A DNA stretch of 64,000 nucleotides from Chryseobacterium sp. (GCF_029240215.1 NZ_JARBTK010000002.1:62001-126000); one strand, 5' to 3'; positions 34,507 through 43,048 are shown, counted from the stretch's first letter. Made by a program: numbers and translations. The notes: a model not told the origin generated them from the sequence alone.

Positions 34507-35916
34507 ATGAAAATCGAGCAAATATATACAGGCTGTTTAGCACAAGGTGCATATTATATCGTATCAGGAAATGATGCTGCAATTATAGATCCGCTGAGAG
34601 AAGTAAAACCTTATCTTGATCGTCTGGAAAAAGACAATGTCACTTTAAAATATATCTTTGAAACTCATTTTCATGCAGATTTTGTTTCCGGACATTTAGA
34701 TCTGAGCAAAAAAACAAATGCTCCCATTGTTTACGGACCGACTGCTGAGCCGGATTTTGAAGCAACCATTGCTGAAGACAATCAGATTTTTGAAATCGGA
34801 AATATTAAAATAAAAGCACTTCACACTCCCGGTCACACAATGGAAAGCACAACTTACCTACTGATCGACGAAAACGGGATAGAAACTGCAATTTTCACTG
34901 GCGACACATTATTTTTAGGCGATGTAGGACGTCCCGATCTCGCCCAGAAAGCAACCAGCATGACCCAAGAAGACCTTGCCGGAATATTATACGAAAGTTT
35001 ACACAGCAAAATCCTGCCACTGGACGACAGCATCACGGTTTATCCGGCTCACGGAGCGGGTTCTGCTTGCGGTAAAAATATGCAGAAAGAAACCGTAGAT
35101 ATTCTTGGAAATCAAAAGAAAACAAATTACGCACTTAATCAGCCTGATAAAGAATCTTTTATAAGAGAAGTTTTAGACGGATTGACGGCTCCGCCAAAAT
35201 ATTTCGGAATGAACGTAGCAATGAACAAAGGTGGCTACGAAAGTCTTGATGATGTAATGACGAAAGGCTTAAATCCTGTTTCTGTGGAGGATTTTGAAAG
35301 TTTTGCAGAAGAAACCGGAGCTTTGATTCTGGACACGAGAAGTCCTGTTGAATTCCATAAAGGATTTATTCCCAATTCAATCAACATTGGTTTGAAAGGT
35401 GATTTTGCACCTTGGGTTGGAAGTCTTATTGTAGACGTAAAACATCCTTTGCTGTTGGTTTCGGATGAAGGAACTGAAGAAGAAGTGATTACGAGATTAA
35501 GCAGAGTTGGCTTTGATAATGTTTTAGGGTTTTTGAAAGGCGGTTTTGATTCCTGGAAAAATTCAGACAAGGAAACTGATGAAGTAAAAAGAATTTCTCC
35601 ACAAGAATTTGCCGAACAATTTAATGAAAATTCGAAAGTAATAGACGTCAGAAAACTGACAGAATATTCTGCAGAACATATCGACAATGCCTACAACAAA
35701 CCTTTAGACACAATAAGCGAATGGGTTTCTACGATTGACGATTCCGAACATTTCTTTCTGCATTGTGCAGGAGGATACCGTAGCATGATTGCCGCAAGCA
35801 TTCTTAACTCCCACGGAATCAGAAATTTTACTGAAATAGAAGGTGGCTACAACGGAATCAAAAAAACAGAAAAACTTCCTACTTCTGACTTTGTATGCCA
35901 ATCAAAAACTTTGTAA
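34507..35916 (+). CDS. MBL-fold persulfide dioxygenase fused to two rhodanese domains
   Basis: 469 residues. The metallo-beta-lactamase domain (1-250) has THFHADFVSGH, TPGHTMES and GDTLFLGDVGRPDL. The usual HxHxDH is HFHADF, so the second metal site is lost, as in mononuclear-iron persulfide dioxygenases (ETHE1/CstB type). Two rhodanese domains follow: the first (LDTRSPVEFHKGFIP) has no cysteine in its active loop (LLVSDEGTEEEV) and should be inactive; the second has an intact loop, LHCAGGYRS. The ATG at 34507 (MKIEQIYTGCLAQ) is preferred over a TTG 12 codons upstream. A thioredoxin gene follows after 54 bases. Likely role: oxidation of glutathione or protein persulfides and sulfur transfer. 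Confidence 0.92.
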   Translation: MKIEQIYTGCLAQGAYYIVSGNDAAIIDPLREVKPYLDRLEKDNVTLKYIFETHFHADFVSGHLDLSKKTNAPIVYGPTAEPDFEATIAEDNQIFEIGNIKIKALHTPGHTMESTTYLLIDENGIETAIFTGDTLFLGDVGRPDLAQKATSMTQEDLAGILYESLHSKILPLDDSITVYPAHGAGSACGKNMQKETVDILGNQKKTNYALNQPDKESFIREVLDGLTAPPKYFGMNVAMNKGGYESLDDVMTKGLNPVSVEDFESFAEETGALILDTRSPVEFHKGFIPNSINIGLKGDFAPWVGSLIVDVKHPLLLVSDEGTEEEVITRLSRVGFDNVLGFLKGGFDSWKNSDKETDEVKRISPQEFAEQFNENSKVIDVRKLTEYSAEHIDNAYNKPLDTISEWVSTIDDSEHFFLHCAGGYRSMIAASILNSHGIRNFTEIEGGYNGIKKTEKLPTSDFVCQSKTL

Positions 35917-35970
35917 TAAAGCGTTTTTTTTGGAATTATTCTTGTAGCAATTTAATCTAAAACTTGTAGT

Positions 35971-36270
35971 ATGTCACAAAAATTTCAGGAAATCATAGAA
36001 TCAGAAAGACCTGTTTTAATCGACTTTTTTGCAACGTGGTGTCAACCCTGCAAAGTACAGTCATCAGTTTTAACAACAGTAAAAGAAAATGTTGGCGAAG
36101 GAGCAAGAATCATCAAAGTTGATATCGATCAATATCCTTCTATCGCTTCACAATACGGAGTGCGTGGAGTTCCAACTTTGGCAGTCTTCAAAAAAGGAGA
36201 ACTTTTATATAAGGAAAGTGGTGTGCATGATGTGAACCGACTGACACAACTTTTAAAAAAATATATGTAA
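35971..36270 (+). CDS. Thioredoxin
   Basis: 99-residue cytosolic thioredoxin with active site WCQPCK (variant of WCGPC), preceding cis-Pro in VRGVPTLAVF. It follows the persulfide dioxygenase/rhodanese gene and has its own terminator, so the two probably form an operon in which thioredoxin reduces persulfidated products. WCQPC rather than WCGPC should shift its redox potential somewhat. Confidence 0.95.
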   Translation: MSQKFQEIIESERPVLIDFFATWCQPCKVQSSVLTTVKENVGEGARIIKVDIDQYPSIASQYGVRGVPTLAVFKKGELLYKESGVHDVNRLTQLLKKYM

Positions 36271-36294
36271 ACTGTGATTTCTCACAGTTTTTTT
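36269..36294 (+). terminator. Terminator after thioredoxin gene
   Basis: AAACTGTGA (36269-36277) pairs with TCACAGTTT (36282-36290), followed by TTTT. The first arm contains the end of the thioredoxin stop codon. Confidence 0.85.
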
Positions 36295-36309
36295 ATTTTA
36301 AATAGTTTG

Positions 36310-36383
36310 TTTGTCATACCGTAGGGATCCAGGCGTGAATCTTCCCTCTAAAAAGATTGCTTAGATTCCTACGAAATGACAAA
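36310..36383. repeat. Dispersed long-palindrome repeat, copy E
   Basis: Left arm 36310-36330 (TTTGTCATACCGTAGGGATC) and right arm 36363-36383 (AGATTCCTACGAAATGACAA) form an imperfect stem. It lies between the convergent thioredoxin and omega-amidase genes. Confidence 0.8.
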
Positions 36384-36407
36384 AACAACTGTTAATTAAT
36401 GATCTAA

Positions 36408-37160
36408 TTAAAGCCGAATCTCAAAAGTGTCTCTGTCGTTCAAAAATTGAAAATGCTTTCTAAAATCTTTCAGTTCTTCTAAATTTAATTCTGCTGAAAC
36501 CAAATTTCCTTTTTTCTCAGCAATTTCTTTTCCGTCAGCAAAAAAGCAGTGTGAACTTTCTTTATAAAAAAGATCATTTCCATCCGTCCCGATTCTATTT
36601 AAACCAAAAACATAGGATAAATTTTCAATCGCTCTCGCTTTTAGTAAATGTTCCCACGCTTCCACTCTCTTTTCAGGCCAGTTGGCAACATATAAAATCG
36701 CATCGTAATCATCATTATTTCTCGCAAAAACAGGAAACCTTAAATCATAACAAACCTGTAACAGAAAACGAATACCAAGATATTCTACAATCACTCTTTC
36801 ATTTCCGGGACTATAAATTTTATCTTCGCCTGAAAATGAAAACAAATGTCTTTTATTGTAAAAAGTAATTTCAGAATCTGGTTTCACAAAATACATTCTG
36901 TTGTAGAACTTCCCTTCAATCTCAACTGAAGCACTTCCACAAAAGGAAGCATTTTTTTCTTTTGAAATCTTCTTTAAAAACTCCAGAGACTCTTCATTTT
37001 TATCTGAAATTTCAGCTGCATCCATACAAAAACCAGTTGAAAACATTTCTGGCAGAAGAAACAAGTCTGCATTTTGATTTTGAAGTTGATCTTTAATTAA
37101 TTTAAAGTTCTCTTGTTTATTTTTCCAGACAATATCCTGATTTAATGCTGTAATTTTCAT
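36408..37160 (-). CDS. Carbon-nitrogen hydrolase, omega-amidase type (YafV-like)
   Basis: 250-residue nitrilase-superfamily enzyme. The catalytic triad is visible: Glu in LLPEMFSTGF, Lys in FYNKRHLF and Cys in LLQVCYDLRFPVFARN. The family member closest in motif is omega-amidase, which hydrolyses alpha-ketoglutaramate or ketosuccinamate, a repair of transamination by-products. Start at the ATG at 37160. Monocistronic. Confidence 0.88.
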   Translation of the reverse strand: MKITALNQDIVWKNKQENFKLIKDQLQNQNADLFLLPEMFSTGFCMDAAEISDKNEESLEFLKKISKEKNASFCGSASVEIEGKFYNRMYFVKPDSEITFYNKRHLFSFSGEDKIYSPGNERVIVEYLGIRFLLQVCYDLRFPVFARNNDDYDAILYVANWPEKRVEAWEHLLKARAIENLSYVFGLNRIGTDGNDLFYKESSHCFFADGKEIAEKKGNLVSAELNLEELKDFRKHFQFLNDRDTFEIRL

Positions 37161-37212
37161 AATTCTTATTCAAAACTTCCATAAAAATACATTTTTTAAT
37201 CGGTTTCGGTTT

Positions 37213-37220
37213 TATATTTG
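37213..37220 (+). promoter_or_regulatory. -7 promoter element of small barrel gene
   Basis: TATATTTG, 39 bases before the ATG at 37260; it lies in the reading frame upstream of that ATG and so argues for the shorter protein. Confidence 0.5.
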
Positions 37221-37259
37221 CTGCAAATTGTCATTAGTAATAATTTAAAAATAAAATCT

Positions 37260-37700
37260 ATGAAGAAATTGGTTTTTATGCTGATGTTTGTTCTTACAGG
37301 AACTGCCATCAGCGCACAAGCCTGGACTGGGAAAGGAGATCAGAAAGTCAATTTGGGTCTTAACGCATGGGGTTACGGAACAGGAATTACCGCTACCTAT
37401 GATTATGGTCTCAATCAGCTTTTGTCTGTAGGAGCCGGAGCCAACGCATATTTTGACGGTTACAAAGACAATAATGAAGATAACAGAGTTTTTATTTTCG
37501 GAAGAGTTAATTTTCATTTGAAAGAAGCTTTGGATCTGCCGGAACAACTGGATATTTATCCCGGAGTTGATTTAGGGGTTCTCGGAAGAGATTTCGGAAT
37601 CGGCGCGCATATCGGCGCAAGATATTTCTTCACAGAAAAAGTAGGTGTTTTTGCTGAAGTAGGGAACAATGGAAGCCTTGGAGTTTCCTTTAATTTTTAA
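37260..37700 (+). CDS. Small secreted beta-barrel protein (DUF6646-like)
   Basis: 146 residues with signal peptide MKKLVFMLMFVLTGTAISAQ. The body alternates Gly/aromatic beta strands (QKVNLGLNAWGYGTGITATYDYG, LDIYPGVDLGVLGRDF, HIGARYFFTEKVGVFAEVG) and ends in a strand finishing with Phe (LGVSFNF), the usual outer-membrane barrel terminus. I recall this as the DUF6646 family but am not certain. The ATG at 37260 is chosen over a TTG 14 codons upstream because the promoter element and signal peptide fit it. Confidence 0.7.
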   Translation: MKKLVFMLMFVLTGTAISAQAWTGKGDQKVNLGLNAWGYGTGITATYDYGLNQLLSVGAGANAYFDGYKDNNEDNRVFIFGRVNFHLKEALDLPEQLDIYPGVDLGVLGRDFGIGAHIGARYFFTEKVGVFAEVGNNGSLGVSFNF

Positions 37701-37720
37701 AAGCAGTCACAATATATGAC

Positions 37721-37750
37721 AAAGCTTCTCATTTTGAGGAGCTTTTTTTA
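37721..37750 (+). terminator. Terminator after small barrel gene
   Basis: AAAGCTTCTCA (37721-37731) pairs with TGAGGAGCTTT (37735-37745) with one G-T wobble, followed by TTTT. It ends just before the rseP promoter. Confidence 0.82.
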
Positions 37751-37781
37751 TTTGGCATCCTTTTGATAATTGTTACCTTTG
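37751..37781 (+). promoter_or_regulatory. Promoter of rseP
   Basis: TTTG (37751-37754), 19 bases, then TACCTTTG (37774-37781): a full match to the Bacteroidota -33/-7 promoter. The ATG follows 24 bases later. Confidence 0.72.
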
Positions 37782-37805
37782 CAAATTAAAATCTAAAAAC
37801 AATTA

Positions 37806-39152
37806 ATGGAATTAGCAATTAAGATCTTTCAATTCATATTAAGCATATCAATCTTAGTAATTCTTCACGAGCTTGGGCATTTCTTACCCGCAAAATGGTT
37901 CAAAACCAAAGTAGAAAAATTTTATCTGTTCTTCGACCCGTGGTTTTCTGTTGTAAAAAAGAAAATTGGTGAAACTGAGTACGGAATCGGATGGCTTCCT
38001 TTCGGAGGCTATGTGAAAATCGCCGGAATGGTAGACGAAAGTATGGATACCGAGCAATTGAAGCAACCTGCTCAACCTTGGGAATTCAGAGCAAAACCAG
38101 CTTGGCAGAGATTGATTATCATGATGGGTGGAGTTACGGTAAACTTTTTCCTGGCTTGGATTATTTACGGATGTCTTTCATTTTTCAATGGCGAAACTAC
38201 TTTTGATACTGCGAAAGTTGACGCTCCGATGAACTATACAAGCGTTGCCAAAGGAATGGGCTTTCAGGATGGAGATAAGATCTTAAAAGTTGACGGAAAA
38301 ACTCAGAATAACCTTGACAAACTCGCTTTAGACGTTTTATTAAGCGATGAAATCACAGTTTTGAGAAACGGAAAAGAATTTACATTCTCTACAAATGACG
38401 AAGGAAAAGCCATGGCTTTCAGAGATGAAAATCCCAAAGCATTTCTTACTCCAAGATTTCCTGCAATAATTGATTCTATTTACAATCCTAAAACAGCGCA
38501 AGCTGGTTTGAAACTTGGCGATCAAATAGTTTCTGTAGACGGAAAGAAAATTTCTTATTATGACGAATTCCAAACTACAGTAAGAAACAGTGCAGGAAAA
38601 GATATTAAAGTCGACGTAATGAGAGGTGGAGCAATTCAACCGCTTGTTTTATCAGTATCAAAAGAAGGAACATTAGGTTTAGCTTCTTATAAGCAGCTAC
38701 AAAAATTCTACGAAACTAAACACTTTACTTTCGGACAATCGATTGGAAGAGGATTTACAAGAAGTATTGAAAGTTTAACGTATCAGGTAAAACAATTTAA
38801 ATTAATTTTCAACAAAAAAGTTCAGGGATATAAAAAAGTTGGAGGACCGTTGGCAATCATCAAAAACATGCCCGTTGACAAAGCGAAAGACGGAAGTGTT
38901 TCAATTGACTGGACTGCTTTCTGGAGTTTTACGGCAATGTTTTCAGTTTGGCTGGCATTCCTGAACCTGATTCCGATTCCGGGATTGGATGGTGGACATG
39001 TTATTTTCACATTATATGAAATGATTGTTGGAAAACCGGTGCCGCAAAAGGTTTTAGAAAATGCACAAATGGTAGGAGTTATCTTCCTGTTAGGCTTAAT
39101 GTTACTGATTTTCGGAGCAGACATCTTCAAAATCATCACCAATAAGTTTTAA
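37806..39152 (+). CDS. rseP: Site-2 intramembrane zinc metalloprotease RseP
   Basis: 448 residues. Zinc-binding H21-E22-L-G-H25 in the first membrane helix and the second-site motif NLIPIPGLDGGH near the C-terminus, with two PDZ domains between (about 130-300). RseP cleaves anti-sigma factors and remnant signal peptides within the inner membrane. An ECF sigma/anti-sigma pair is at 4 kb, so it is a candidate client, though nothing in the sequence proves it. The gene has its own full promoter. Confidence 0.96.
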   Translation: MELAIKIFQFILSISILVILHELGHFLPAKWFKTKVEKFYLFFDPWFSVVKKKIGETEYGIGWLPFGGYVKIAGMVDESMDTEQLKQPAQPWEFRAKPAWQRLIIMMGGVTVNFFLAWIIYGCLSFFNGETTFDTAKVDAPMNYTSVAKGMGFQDGDKILKVDGKTQNNLDKLALDVLLSDEITVLRNGKEFTFSTNDEGKAMAFRDENPKAFLTPRFPAIIDSIYNPKTAQAGLKLGDQIVSVDGKKISYYDEFQTTVRNSAGKDIKVDVMRGGAIQPLVLSVSKEGTLGLASYKQLQKFYETKHFTFGQSIGRGFTRSIESLTYQVKQFKLIFNKKVQGYKKVGGPLAIIKNMPVDKAKDGSVSIDWTAFWSFTAMFSVWLAFLNLIPIPGLDGGHVIFTLYEMIVGKPVPQKVLENAQMVGVIFLLGLMLLIFGADIFKIITNKF

Positions 39153-39180
39153 TTTTTATTAAAAAAAGTAATTAAAAAAC

Positions 39181-39211
39181 TTGCGTGGTATAAATATCAG
39201 TCCTATATTTG
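39181..39211 (+). promoter_or_regulatory. Promoter of first tRNA-Asn
   Basis: TTG (39181-39183), 20 bases, then TATATTTG (39204-39211), with the tRNA starting 23 bases later. Confidence 0.7.
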
Positions 39212-39233
39212 CACCACTTAAAAATAAGGACAT

Positions 39234-39307
39234 TCCTCCTTAGCTCAGTTGGTTAGAGCATCTGACTGTTAATCAGAGGGTCGCTGGTTCGAGCCCAGCA
39301 GGAGGAG
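39234..39307 (+). tRNA. tRNA-Asn (GTT)
   Basis: 74-base cloverleaf: acceptor TCCTCCT/AGGAGGA, D-arm GCTCAGTTGGTTAGAGC, anticodon arm TCTGA-CTGTTAA-TCAGA giving anticodon GTT, T-arm with GGTTCGAGCC. No encoded CCA. It has its own promoter and terminator and is duplicated 254 bases downstream. Confidence 0.98.
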
Positions 39308-39308
39308 C

Positions 39309-39338
39309 AAAAAGACTTACAGAAATGTAGGTCTTTTT
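39309..39338 (+). terminator. Terminator of first tRNA-Asn
   Basis: AAAAAGACTTACA pairs with TGTAGGTCTTTTT around GAAA, with one G-T pair and a T-run. Confidence 0.88.
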
Positions 39339-39433
39339 CGTTTTTAATCCTCCCAGTTTTTTAATTATTTTAAAATTTAAATTCCTGAAAAATAATCTGA
39401 TAGCCTGCTTCCCGTAATTTTGAGCAGAAAATA

Positions 39434-39465
39434 TTTGTTTGATATTGTTTTTCATATTATATTTG
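39434..39465 (+). promoter_or_regulatory. Promoter of second tRNA-Asn
   Basis: TTTG (39434-39437), 20 bases, then TATATTTG (39458-39465), with the same GCACCAC following as in the first copy. Confidence 0.72.
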
Positions 39466-39487
39466 CACCACCTTAAAAGAGGGACAT

Positions 39488-39561
39488 TCCTCCTTAGCTC
39501 AGTTGGTTAGAGCATCTGACTGTTAATCAGAGGGTCGCTGGTTCGAGCCCAGCAGGAGGAG
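39488..39561 (+). tRNA. tRNA-Asn (GTT), second copy
   Basis: Identical in all 74 bases to the copy at 39234. The upstream ACATT and downstream terminator are also shared, so the duplicated unit includes control signals. Confidence 0.98.
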
Positions 39562-39562
39562 C

Positions 39563-39590
39563 AAAAGACTTACAGAAATGTAAGTCTTTT
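39563..39590 (+). terminator. Terminator of second tRNA-Asn
   Basis: AAAAGACTTACA pairs perfectly with TGTAAGTCTTTT around GAAA. Confidence 0.9.
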
Positions 39591-39664
39591 TATTTCAATA
39601 TAAATTTTTATCAGTTATTGCCTTAAAGCTTCGTTTAAGCGCAATATTCATAGGTTATTTTCGT

Positions 39665-39672
39665 TACATTTG
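39665..39672 (+). promoter_or_regulatory. -7 promoter element of DUF5686 gene
   Basis: TACATTTG fits TAnnTTTG and lies 94 bases before the ATG, giving an AT-rich leader of about 90 bases. Confidence 0.5.
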
Positions 39673-39766
39673 CATTTAACAGATAAATACAAAAGTCTTT
39701 TAAAAACTTTTAAATTTTAATAATAAACAGCACAGTTTTTGTTTAGCTAAATGCTTGAAGATACGA

Positions 39767-42295
39767 ATGATGTCAACCAATCAATTTAAATATAGCTTCC
39801 TTTATATTTCTCTTTTAATAACCAGTCTTTTTCATGCTCAAAATACAGCAAACGGAAAAATTGTAGATGCCAAAACAAATAAAGAAATCAATGCTGTTGA
39901 AATCTTTATCAATGACAGCAATACACCCGTTATTACTACATCTTCTGGAAATTTCAATGTACAATCGGATAGCATTATTTATAAATTAAAATTTCAGAAA
40001 AAAAACTATGCCTTAGAAAGTATTGAAATAACTCCCGGCAAAGCCAGTAATCTTGTCATAAAACTTTCTTCCGAAAAAGTAAGCAGCATTGAAGAGGTTG
40101 TCATCCACAACGAAAAAACAAAATACAAAAACAAAAAAGAAAATCCGGCATACAGAATCATGCAGGAAGTCTGGAAACGTAAGAGAAACAACGGTCTTGA
40201 TAAATTTGACACCTATACTTACAAAGAATACGAAAAAATTCAGTTTGATGCCAATAACTTAGACAGCGCATTCATGAACAGAAAAATCTTTAATAAATTA
40301 GATTTTATCTTTGATTACGCCGATTCTACCGCAAGAGGGAAAATGGCACTTCCTATTTTCTTAAATGAATCTATTTATACCAATTTCGGGGAAAATAAAC
40401 CCGGTAAGAAAACAAAAAAACTTCTTATTGCTCAAAAAACATCCGGTTTTCAGGATAATCAGGTGATTTCGATTACGGCAAAAAATCTTTACCGCGATAT
40501 CAATATTTACGATAACACTTTAAACTATTTCGACATTGGGTTTCCGAGTCCTGTTGGAACAGACGGTTTCAGTACATATGATTATAATTTAGTTGATACC
40601 ATTTCAGTGCGTGGAGAAGACGCATATAAAATACGCTATCAACCGAGAAGAACTGAGGTTTTGGCTTTTCAGGGATATCTTTATATCGACACAGATTCTT
40701 ACGCAGTTTTAGGAGCCACTTTAAAATCAACAAACAAAATCAATGTCAATTTCATCAATTCCATTTCCACTGAACTGGAATATGATAATCCTGATGATGC
40801 AACATTTTTACCCAAAAAATTCATTACAGAAATTGAAATGACTCCTTTTTCAAAAAAGAAGACAGCAAAAGGTATTGTTGCCAAACGAACCGTCGATTAT
40901 TCTGAATACGATTTTAACAAACCACTTGATAATTCTGTTTTCACAAGAAAAGAGGAAGAATATGATGCCAAATTTGTCGATAAAGATGATGCTTATTGGG
41001 TAAAAGCAAGACCCGATTCTCTTTCAAAAACAGAACAGGGTGTTTATGAAATGCTTGATAAGCTTCAGCAGACACCAAAATTCAATCGTATTGTAAAATT
41101 ATACGAAACGCTTGCTTCACAATATTACAACATCACAAAAGGCATTGATATAGGTCCTATTTTTTCAATCTACGGAAAGAATGACGTAGAAGGCGACAGA
41201 ATAAGATTGGGAGCCAGAACGTATTTTGGACAAAATGATCCGTGGAGAATTCAGTTTTATAATGCATATGGTTTTAAAGACCAGCAGTTTAAATACGGTG
41301 TTGAGGGACGATATATGTTCAACAGAGTCAATCGTTTCATGATTGGTGCCGGAACAAAAAGAGATATCACCCAACTCGGAGTACAATTAACTACAGAAGA
41401 CGGCATTATGTCTCGTTCATTTGCCTCCTCAACAGTTTTTGCGAGAGGTGAAAACGCTTCTTTAAGCTCGGTCAACCAGACAAGTATTTTCACTTCTATT
41501 GAACCCTGGAAAAACTTTCAGGTAAGAGTAGATGGAACGATGCAAAGTATTAAATCTGCCAATCCATCAGGTTTTAGCCTAATGTATTACCGAAATGGCG
41601 AATTGAGAAAAACGACGAATGATTCTCACGTTACCATCAGTTTGATTGCAAGACCGGGAGCGAAATTTTCCCAAACCGGAGTTGACCGATACGAACACGG
41701 AACTTTAGCTCCTACAATTGTTTTGAAATACACGAGAGGTATTGAAGGTTTATTTAATGCTGATTTTAATTATAACAAGCTGCAGTTTATGTTTTACAAA
41801 CCCATTCTTTTGGGAAGCTGGGGAAAAACATTGCTGAATTTTGAAGCTGGGAAAAACTTTGATACAGTTCCTTTGGCATTACAGAATGTTATTCCCGGGA
41901 ATCAATCGTATGGATTAGTTCCGAATACTTTTGCACAGTTGAACTATTATGAATTTGTTGCCGACACTTATTCAACTCTTCATATTGAGCATCATTTTAA
42001 CGGTAAAATACTTTCATTTATTCCTTTAATTAAAAAACTGAAGCTAAGAGAGGTCGCATTTATCAGAGGTGCTTACGGATCTTTAAGTGATGCTTCAAAA
42101 AATATCAATGTTGAAAATTTAAAATATTCTGCGCCTAATGAGCAGGTTTATTACGAATATGGTTTTGGCATTGAAAATATCGGTTTTGGAAATATCAGAA
42201 TTTTCCGTGTAGACTTTAACTGGAGAGGAAACTATCTTGACCGACCAGATGTTTCTAAGTTTGGAATTAAAGCCGGTTTTCAGTTTGGGTTTTAA
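39767..42295 (+). CDS. DUF5686 outer-membrane protein with carboxypeptidase-regulatory-like N-terminal domain
   Basis: 842 residues. Signal peptide (FLYISLLITSLFHAQN), then a beta-sandwich of CarboxypepD_reg type (GKIVDAKTNKEINAVEIFINDS) at about 30-100, a middle region, and a large beta-barrel C-terminus ending in a strand with terminal Phe (FGIKAGFQFGF). I recognise DUF5686 by the EEVVIHNEKTKYKNKKENPAYRIMQEVWKRK block. The family resembles TonB-dependent receptor relatives without a plug; function unknown. Start at one of two adjacent ATGs (39767 or 39770). Confidence 0.88.
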   Translation: MMSTNQFKYSFLYISLLITSLFHAQNTANGKIVDAKTNKEINAVEIFINDSNTPVITTSSGNFNVQSDSIIYKLKFQKKNYALESIEITPGKASNLVIKLSSEKVSSIEEVVIHNEKTKYKNKKENPAYRIMQEVWKRKRNNGLDKFDTYTYKEYEKIQFDANNLDSAFMNRKIFNKLDFIFDYADSTARGKMALPIFLNESIYTNFGENKPGKKTKKLLIAQKTSGFQDNQVISITAKNLYRDINIYDNTLNYFDIGFPSPVGTDGFSTYDYNLVDTISVRGEDAYKIRYQPRRTEVLAFQGYLYIDTDSYAVLGATLKSTNKINVNFINSISTELEYDNPDDATFLPKKFITEIEMTPFSKKKTAKGIVAKRTVDYSEYDFNKPLDNSVFTRKEEEYDAKFVDKDDAYWVKARPDSLSKTEQGVYEMLDKLQQTPKFNRIVKLYETLASQYYNITKGIDIGPIFSIYGKNDVEGDRIRLGARTYFGQNDPWRIQFYNAYGFKDQQFKYGVEGRYMFNRVNRFMIGAGTKRDITQLGVQLTTEDGIMSRSFASSTVFARGENASLSSVNQTSIFTSIEPWKNFQVRVDGTMQSIKSANPSGFSLMYYRNGELRKTTNDSHVTISLIARPGAKFSQTGVDRYEHGTLAPTIVLKYTRGIEGLFNADFNYNKLQFMFYKPILLGSWGKTLLNFEAGKNFDTVPLALQNVIPGNQSYGLVPNTFAQLNYYEFVADTYSTLHIEHHFNGKILSFIPLIKKLKLREVAFIRGAYGSLSDASKNINVENLKYSAPNEQVYYEYGFGIENIGFGNIRIFRVDFNWRGNYLDRPDVSKFGIKAGFQFGF

Positions 42296-42306
42296 AATTG
42301 TTTGAA

Positions 42307-42645
42307 ATGTACTTCTTTAATGAACCTACCGAACCTTTTACCTACTTTACATATTATGACATTTTATTTTTATCAATAATAGTCTTCGTAAATTATCTTC
42401 TATATATTAAAAAGATTATAATAAAACGAAACACAATTTTCAAGGTTGTAGTATTTTTATTATTCTTCTTTTTCATACCCTATATCTCTACTTTAATAGA
42501 AACAAGAAATGTTTATAGAAAATTCGAAGTTGTTGATAGCTTTAATCTTTGGTATTTGATACTAAAATATCCTGTTTGGTGGATAATTGGCACTATGCAA
42601 ATCCTACTTTTATCTAAAACGCTACACACAAAATCTATATCATAG
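42307..42645 (+). CDS. Small membrane protein of unknown function
   Basis: 112 residues with three probable transmembrane helices (YDILFLSIIVFVNYLLYI; FKVVVFLLFFFFIPYISTLI; LKYPVWWIIGTMQILLLS). The ATG at 42307 is preferred to a TTG three codons upstream. It follows the DUF5686 gene by 11 bases and may be co-transcribed with it. It ends inside the first arm of a very strong hairpin. No family recognised; it is more AT-rich than its neighbours. Confidence 0.6.
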   Translation: MYFFNEPTEPFTYFTYYDILFLSIIVFVNYLLYIKKIIIKRNTIFKVVVFLLFFFFIPYISTLIETRNVYRKFEVVDSFNLWYLILKYPVWWIIGTMQILLLSKTLHTKSIS

Positions 42646-42693
42646 TTTTATTATTTCGGCGGCGGGCTTTGCCCGCCGCCGAAATAATAAAAC
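42645..42693. repeat. GC-rich 22-bp perfect hairpin, probable terminator
   Basis: A perfect inverted repeat, 42645-42666 against 42672-42693, with loop CTTTG. The core TTTCGGCGGCGGGC is strikingly GC-rich for this genome. It shares TTTCGGCGGC with the uvrB terminator at 55.8 kb. A/T arms on each side would serve either strand. Confidence 0.85.
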
Positions 42694-42707
42694 TCACAAT
42701 TAAACAC

Positions 42708-42741
42708 AAAAAATCCTCAGCATAAATGCTGAGGATTTTTT
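42708..42741 (-). terminator. Terminator of the L21-L27 operon
   Basis: A perfect 16-bp inverted repeat (AAAAAATCCTCAGCAT and its complement) around AA, followed on the minus strand by T-rich sequence. It lies 22 bases after the rpmA stop codon. Confidence 0.92.
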
Positions 42742-42762
42742 ATTTTATAACGCTAAATTAAA

Positions 42763-43020
42763 TTATGCGTTTGGTTCAATAGATACGTAAGATCTGTTGT
42801 TTGCTTTCTTTCTGAAAACTACTTTACCGTCAACAAGTGCGTGTAAAGTGTGATCTTTACCCATACCAACATTTTCACCTGGGTGATGTTGAGTACCTCT
42901 TTGTCTGATAATGATATTACCAGCAATAGCTTCTTGTCCACCGAAAATCTTCACACCTAATCTTTTAGAATGAGATTCTCTACCGTTTTTGGAACTACCA
43001 ACTCCTTTCTTGTGTGCCAT
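42763..43020 (-). CDS. rpmA: 50S ribosomal protein L27
   Basis: 85 residues. The N-terminus [22 protein letters not shown] is the standard L27 start without a cleavable extension, and [21 protein letters not shown] is the family signature. It follows rplU by 28 bases in the usual L21-L27 operon. Confidence 0.98.
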   Translation of the reverse strand: MAHKKGVGSSKNGRESHSKRLGVKIFGGQEAIAGNIIIRQRGTQHHPGENVGMGKDHTLHALVDGKVVFRKKANNRSYVSIEPNA

Positions 43021-43048
43021 TTTATTTTAAGGTTTTTTGGTTTAACAA

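Noticed and set aside
880..36383. Possible CRISPR array from the recurring TTTGTCATTCCG sequence
   Set aside because: The copies are kilobases apart, each internally palindromic and long-looped; there are no regularly spaced repeats or cas genes.
39273..39455. 60-codon minus-strand ORF ending in APPAGLEPATL
   Set aside because: It runs through the complement of the first tRNA-Asn and its terminator; this type of peptide is a well-known annotation artefact over tRNA genes.
42298..42645. Treating the 112-residue ORF after DUF5686 as spurious
   Set aside because: It has three well-formed membrane helices, correct orientation and an 11-base gap to the upstream gene, so I kept it at modest confidence.
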